Assembly: GCA_030847615.1 (NCBI GenBank)
Contig: JAUMIR010000001.1
Location: forward strand, 380,910,687-380,974,686
DNA from: Gambelia wislizenii
Taxonomy: Eukaryota > Chordata > Lepidosauria > Squamata > Crotaphytidae
DNA length: 64,000 nt
Direction: 5' to 3'
A program made the translations under genes and the position numbers. Positions 57,920-64,000 of this stretch are shown here, piece by piece. The notes under the pieces were generated by a model, which had not been told where the DNA came from, made no database searches, and saw only the letters and a list, made by a program, of their open reading frames with translations. Within the stretch, counting starts at the first letter, position 1; each line of letters starts with the position of its first letter.

Positions 57920-58640
57920 CTGTGCCATGGGGGGGGGCTGCTTTTGATGGGGACAGGGAAAGGATGTGTTGGCTGAGGCGCATGCGCCTCAGCACGAAGA
58001 GTTGGGGTGGAGCTAGAGTCTCTTTAGGGCATCACCGCCCCAGCTCTTCCTCTTTCTTCATCACTCAACCTACCCACCCTCCACTGAATCATACTTGGTC
58101 GCTTCGGGGCTGGGTAGACATTTTTGCCCTTTTACCTGGCATCTTTTTGCATACCCTGTGGATGCAGACTTGACAATTGGCTTACAATGGTGTCTTAAAT
58201 AGGCGGTGACTTGGCAGGGAAAGGGGGAGAGTTGGTAGATTAGTGAGCACCTTGATACCTCCTCCTTTGGGGGGTGAAAGGGGGATATGGAACTGCCCCT
58301 TTAGTTCTTGTGAGCTGGGGGTGGGGAAAGTGACCTCCTTTGGGGCTGGTCTGAGGGATAAACCCCTCCCTTTAATTTATGCAAATCAAGGGAGGGACTT
58401 TTGGGTTGGCCTTCCAGATGCAGACTGACTGGGGAGCAACCCAGCTTATGGGTTCTCCCTGGGGTTCAGGTGCTTTTGCCCAAGAGAAGTTGGGGAAGTG
58501 GTCAGGGAGATGATCTCCTGCCCCAGCAATTATTGCAGATTTCTTTAGAAATATTTAAATAGGTTAAGTTTAATAAAGTAGCCCTATTTTAACCCAATAC
58601 ATTGTGTCCATCTCATTATTTCCTGGGTCTATCAGCAATG
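57920..58640 (+). mobile_element. LTR-like segment, possibly solo LTR (tentative)
   Basis: GC-richer, CpG-bearing stretch with few stops. It ends with AATAAA at 58572, then tgtgtccatctcattatttc. The overall build (GC-rich promoter-like part, poly(A) signal, GT-rich end) is LTR-like. No flanking duplication was found. Confidence 0.35.
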
Positions 58641-59264
58641 GATTTACCTATGGGTTTACTGACTGAAAATTTCCTAGCCTTGACTTAGTTGAGCTTCTCT
58701 GAATTTCTCCTGCATTTTCTTTGCCTCTGTTTCATTTTGAGTTCAGAGACTCCCCCTCCCTGCACTGAAATGTGTACAATTTTAGTGCATTTTTCCTGAT
58801 GTGTGTATTTATTTATCTAATTGATTTCATTGCAACTTTCCGACATTGTGTGATCAGAAAGTGTGGTCAGAATCCTCTATCATGGTGTACATTACATAAC
58901 TTTAGATACACTTAGCTATGTAGCAGAAGCCTTAAGAAACCTTGTTAGTGAATTGCCGAGATGCATAAGGGGACACAGTCAAGAGTGTCCCAATGGATAC
59001 TGGGACCCTAGCTGATGCCTCAATGTACAATGGAACCAATGCACATTGGCCACTTTGCTGGATCTCTTACATAGCAATGTAAAACAGCCCTTTGCTAGAT
59101 ATGGACATTATGGAACTGCTCAATTCTAATTGCCACAGATGTAAGTCTGCTTACAAAGACACAAGTCCCAAACAGTATTCTGGCCTGTGTTTCTACATTT
59201 CTTCCCTGCATTAGCCACATTTTATCCATTCGAAAAACGCATTGGCCTTTTTAGCTGCCGCATC

Positions 59265-59917
59265 CCACCAGTTGAACATGAGTCAACAGTGTGATGCGGC
59301 AGCTAAAAAGGCCAATGCGATTTTGGGCTGTATCAATAGAAGTATAGTGTCTAGATCAAGGGAAGTAATAGTGCCACTCTATTCTGCCTTGGTCAGACCT
59401 CACCTAGAATACTGTGTCCAGTTCTGGGCACCACAATTCAAAAAGGATATTGACAAATTGGAGCATGTCCAGAGAAGGGCAACTAAAATGGTGAAAGGTC
59501 TGGAAACCATGCCTTATGAGGAGAGACTTAGGGAGCTGGGTATGTTTAGCCTGGAAAAAAAGACGGTTAAGAGGCAATATGATAGCCCTGTTTAAGTATT
59601 TGAAGGGATGTCACGCTGAGGATGGAGCAGGCTTGTTTTCTGCTGCTCCAGAGACTGGAACACGGAGCAATGGATGCAAGCTCCAGGAACAGAGATTCCA
59701 CCTCATCATTAGGAGGAACCTTTTGACAGTAAGAGCTGTTCGGCAGTGGAGCACACTCCCTCAGAATGTTGTGGGGTCTCCTTCCTTGGAGTTCTTTAAA
59801 TAGAGGCTGGATTGCCATCTGTAGGGGATGCTTTGATCAAGATTTCCTGCATGGCAGGGGGTTGGACTGGATGGCCCTCGTGGTCTCTTCCAATTCTACA
59901 ATTCTATGATTCTATGT
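59265..59917 (+). mobile_element. CR1 LINE 3' end, plus strand
   Basis: Frames at 59278-59595 and 59516-59803 read [58 protein letters not shown] and [18 protein letters not shown] 1-base shift separates them near 59560. The 3' end is ggttggactggatggccctc followed by ATTCTA/ATTCTATG repeats. An inverted duplicate of its first bases lies just upstream (59238-59264). Confidence 0.92.
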
Positions 59918-59919
59918 CT

Positions 59920-62900
59920 TGTGTGTACTTGAATAGAGATGCATACCTTCTTACAACAAGTTTCAGAAGGTCTAAAAATGCTACTTTTATTGAGACAGTT
60001 GAGTCACAATAAACCTTTTACCATCTTTAATTAGAGCCCTGACTACTTTTCCTAAACTTTTCCTGAAGGCAGGAAAAAAATCCTATTTTCTAAAAAAGGC
60101 TTGATGCAAGAAGAATGCGTACATCTTGTGCCACTTCTGTAAATACCCACCAGCCCTCACCCTTCTGGATTCATGCATTAGGAAACATTTAAAATGAAAG
60201 ATGATGTTAGAATTCAGAATAACAAATAGTAAACAAATGTTTATTTCTGGAACAAGTGTTCCTTTTGATTGCATCAAGACACTGAGTTGAGTTGGTAATA
60301 GTTAAGACATTCTGGACTAATAACTGTAGTATTTTGAAAGCCAGACCAGAGCTGCTCATGCAGTCTGATTGAAAGAACATGCATAGACCAGAGTTATTGG
60401 AGACTAGATCAAAAATGATCTAAAGCATTATTTTTTTCTTTTGCTTGGATGCTAGTTCTGAAGCTCTGCAACTTTGAGAGTCTACAAATGCAGCTTGCAT
60501 GCACATACCACTAATATTGGTAATTTGTTTGGAAAGACAAGTATTTAGAAATACAAAAAAGAAAGATATTTAACCAGCATTCATGTAATACATATTTCCT
60601 GAGAACAGAGTGTGCCATATGTCTTTGTAAGATAATTTGCATTCAGTGCAACCACAGTAGACCAAACCTAGCACAGCATTTCTCCCAGCTAAAGCAAATA
60701 GCTATATATCAGCAAACTTTGGACACAGATAATGCATATTTCGTCTTCTTAAAGAAAGGGCACAAGCAAGCATTTTATTTCTTCAAAAATTTCATGTGCT
60801 TTTGAAGTATGGAAAAATATGTTAATAGAAGCCTCCAAAACTGAAGCCACTAGATTTTCCAGCTATCCAGTATGAACAACTAGAAGCACATGGCTTTAGT
60901 ATTGTGGCCTGGATTAAAACTTTGTGTGCATTTTAATAGAAAGCAATTTTACAGTTTATAATACAATCCTATGCAGATGTACTCAGAAGTATTTCCTATT
61001 GAGTTCAATGGGACTTTGTTGTTGTTATGTGCCTTTAGTCAACTCTGACTTATGGGGTTTTCATGGCAAGATACATTGTATTCAGGAGAGGTTTCTAAGG
61101 CTGAGAGGATGTGACTCACCCAGGGTCACCCAGTGGGTTTCTGTGGCTGAACCCTGGACTCCTGGAGTCCTAATCCCATAATCAAACCACTACATCATGC
61201 TGGCTCGCTTAAATGGGATTTGCTTTCTGACAAAAGTTTATAGGATTGTAATCCTAATAGGTTGCAGTGCATTGTTTGACTTGATAGTGCAGTTTTAAGC
61301 ATGTTTACTCAAAAAGAAGCCCCAATGAATTCAATGGGATTTACTCTCTAGTAAGTGTGTTTAGGTGGCCATTTTATACATGTTTACCCACACCCTCTAG
61401 GGCTCACTTTTGACTATACTTGTGCAGAACTGCATATTAGTGACCTCTTTGACTGTTTAAAAGAACAATCAAACTTTGACAAACAGAAGAAGCACAAACA
61501 GAGTCATAGTGAACATTCTTACTTGTTGGCATGCTACATCAGTTCTAAAGCTTGGATCCAGCCAAAGCAAAGAGTATTTAGGTAACACTTAACCAAAGTA
61601 AAACAAAATTAACAAATGGTATGTTTTACAGCACACACACATAAGGGCTGTGCTTTATAATATATGCTCCTGATCAAAAAGTTAATGTGCACTTTGATGC
61701 ACCCAGAAATTTTCTGTGTAAGCAGGCAGGCTCTGCCATTCATTTCAGCAGAGAGCATCAGCACTGAATTGTACATGTATATGTACATAGTGTTTCTCCC
61801 TTGATTGAAATATATGGGGAAACCATGGGGTGGGGATGCAGGAGTTCCATTTGCAGAAGCAACCACTGGATTGGAGTATCTTATGTATATGATATTAGAA
61901 CAGAGATTGTCATCATTTAAAACATTAATTATATGACAGAAATACAGTAAGGAAAAAAAATCCACAGGGCTAGAATAATGGTGTACTGGTCATAATTAGA
62001 TCACTTACATTTCTTCATGAAAGTATAAGCTGTCTGTTCCCTGTAAGTGCTGTAATACCATATCCACAACCTATATTTTTAAACCACAGAATTCATCTTA
62101 AAGCTCATGCAAATATATATGTTTGATATCATTGCTGTGCTTTGTCAATATAATGATATAAACCTCAGAAAGTGGAAAAATGTTTTAAACTAACTTTGGT
62201 TGATATAAATAAGAAAGATTTCTACACCTGAAATTTTTACAAAAGGAAAAGGAGGAACACTTTGGTCTCCTGTGTACAAGTGAATCCTGCACACTTGTCT
62301 TTCTTTTTAGTTTAAGTCTTCTTCTCTTCCCCATTTTGAAAAAAATATAATAATTAATCATTAGAATAAATTGTGACTTAAAAGCCATTAAGGCAGAGAG
62401 AACAACATGCAGCCTATGGGCTACATGTAGTCCTTGACCTTTTTCCATTTGGAGCCTCCCCACAGCCTCCCAACATCACTGAAAACACAGCCACCAGAGT
62501 CATGAGCCTAGCTCATCAAAAGTCGTCTCATCCCCCCCCCCAACATGGCTTTCTAATCAGGGAATTATGTTAAATGGTCTGCTCCAAGGTCTCACAGGTC
62601 TCCTCCTGAACAAGAGGGCTGCTATATTGGCCAACACATCCCACCAGAAACTGTGGCAGTAGCTGAAGAGGGCAGCCCCAAAGGATTGTGCAGTGGTCAC
62701 TGCTGCCCCCCACTCTCCCAGACCTGAAGGAGGTGTCTTCTGTGTTAAGGGGATATTGTCCTCCACTAAAGGCATTTGTGTATCAAAGCACAATTCACCA
62801 CAAAAGTGTATTGTTTTGCAGGAATTCAAAGAGAAATTCTAACAAGGCATAAAAACAGGGCATCATTGAATACAATATACACACCCATTTCCATGCTTTG

Positions 62901-64000
62901 ATTTCATGGGGAGGACACTAGTTTAAACAAAGTCCCATTTCTCTATCTCTGTACCTTGAACAAGCAAGTCAAGATGTCATATTTGAGATTCTGCATAAAC
63001 AGGAGCTTGCATAAGGCAAATAATAAAACTGGCTTCTTATTTGTAACATAATGAGATATTTCATCTTGATATTTTCATGTGTGTGTATGTGTGTGAAACA
63101 TATAAAATCCAGGTAGTTCAAGGAGAGAAATAACACCCACACAGTTATACTTGTGCATGCTCCATCAGCAAGCAGGATAGGACTGCTCAGTTTAGAGGCA
63201 CAAGGAGATGGCCTCTGTTTGTACACTGAATATCAATAGCAATGGAAAATGCCAGATTGTTCTCCCCTCCTCCCATTTCAAGGGCACTGCAATGGTAAAA
63301 GCCAGCGTTCAAAGGGCTACAAGCCATGGGGGGAAATATACCACTTGTGCAGATATACAGCTCATAAGCTGCACAGACAATTGTGAAACAGGCTTCTGCC
63401 TTGGGGTAAGATTCTCTGGGTGTCATGTAATTTTCCTCATGCAAGATTCTTGCATGAGATAAAGGGTTGTTCCATCTGCAGAAGTCAACATCCTCAGATC
63501 GAGGAGGATCTTTAGATCCCATTCTTTGATCTTTCTAGGAAAGCAGGTTTGCTTTGATTTGAGAGGAACTATGTCTTTTCCCTAACTGAGTTATAAAGAC
63601 AAAGAGACAAAAGGTGATGTGCAAACATCAAACTGCATAGTAAATATTGAACAGGCTGGTTTCCCTTTTAAAGGGCAGAGCCACATCCACAATCTCAGCA
63701 AGAGACTAGGACAAACCTGACAAAAACAGGAAGCCTCTACAACAGTGATATAGCATCAGTTTACGGCCACAAAGGTGACAATAATTCTTGCTTGATCCCA
63801 CCGCCCCCAGAGACAATATGAATTCTTTTTAGCAAATAAAAGCTGTAGAAGTTTTGATGAACACATCATTTTTTTTAAAAAAATTAAAAGTCATGCCCTT
63901 GTTATTGAAGTTGTACACATAACATTTTTTTTAAAAAAAAAATGCTTGGATGACTTTCTCAGCTCATTATTAGACTGGTGTCCAGAAAATTTAGCTCTTG
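59920..64000. other. Distal 3' flank, mostly unique AT-rich sequence
   Basis: Apart from the SINE at 61018 nothing is recognised. In mammals the anoctamin gene ANO3 lies tail-to-tail beyond SLC5A12, so part of this could be its 3' UTR on the minus strand, but no coding exon is visible to support that. Confidence 0.5.
61018..61206 (-). mobile_element. tRNA-type SINE of the third family, internally deleted
   Basis: Begins gttgttgttatgtgcc and ends aaaccactacatcatgctgg. The stretch before gctgaaccctggactcc is shortened against the 57468 copy. Confidence 0.75.

Noticed and set aside
59920..64000. ANO3 exons expected from mammalian gene order
   Set aside because: I scanned both strands for anoctamin C-terminal text and found none. 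Only a UTR could be present.
1..64000. CRISPR arrays, bacterial operons, tRNA genes
   Set aside because: No spaced identical repeats, and tRNA-like parts are SINE heads. The DNA is vertebrate nuclear.

Overview
The window reads as intron-rich vertebrate DNA, most likely from a squamate reptile. Coding exons are short and flanked by GT/AG splice sites. Introns are packed with CR1 and L2 LINEs, tRNA- and 5S-derived SINEs, hAT- and Tigger-like MITEs and a DIRS-type retrotransposon, a mix typical of lizards and snakes. The species cannot be named from the sequence.

One host gene is present, complete, on the + strand. It is SLC5A12, a sodium-coupled monocarboxylate transporter (SMCT2), with 15 coding exons between 5417 and 55368. 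I placed every exon by splice site and reading phase. They join into one open frame of 633 codons plus stop (1902 nt), close to the roughly 618 residues of the mammalian protein. Phases are consistent throughout, so the gene looks intact. Likely poly(A) signals lie at 55673 and 55752. No exon of another protein-coding host gene was recognised in the 5.4 kb upstream or the 8.6 kb downstream.

The most striking object is a full-length DIRS-like tyrosine-recombinase retrotransposon in intron 10 (about 42386-48893), in the same orientation as the gene. It has a Gag-like ORF with a Cys/His cluster and RS-rich tail, an overlapping RT-RNase H ORF, and a tyrosine recombinase ORF. It also has 157-bp inverted terminal repeats differing at one base, and a 96-bp internal complementary region that is the reverse complement of the predicted circle junction. 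It carries four in-frame stops, so this copy is not autonomous as read. It split an older dispersed repeat with no target duplication beyond a shared TTC.

Other layout: 5' flank (1-5416) with a Tigger-like MITE, a palindromic MITE, Gypsy-LTR-like remains and a 635-bp transposon bounded by TTG. Intron 1 holds a second copy of that transposon, a long palindrome, a tRNA-type SINE and decayed L2. Intron 2 holds L2 and CR1 ends and a C-rich tract. Introns 4-9 hold a SINE, another L2, an RTE-like LINE, a CR1 with a nested SINE, hAT elements, a 5S-derived SINE and a CA-rich minisatellite. The 3' flank holds an LTR-like segment, a CR1 3' end with an inverted 5' junction, and SINEs.

Several repeat families recur across the introns and may be poorly described: the GGAGATTATCAG-ended transposons with 3-bp duplications, a dispersed repeat with a compensating stem-loop, and a 290-bp palindrome.
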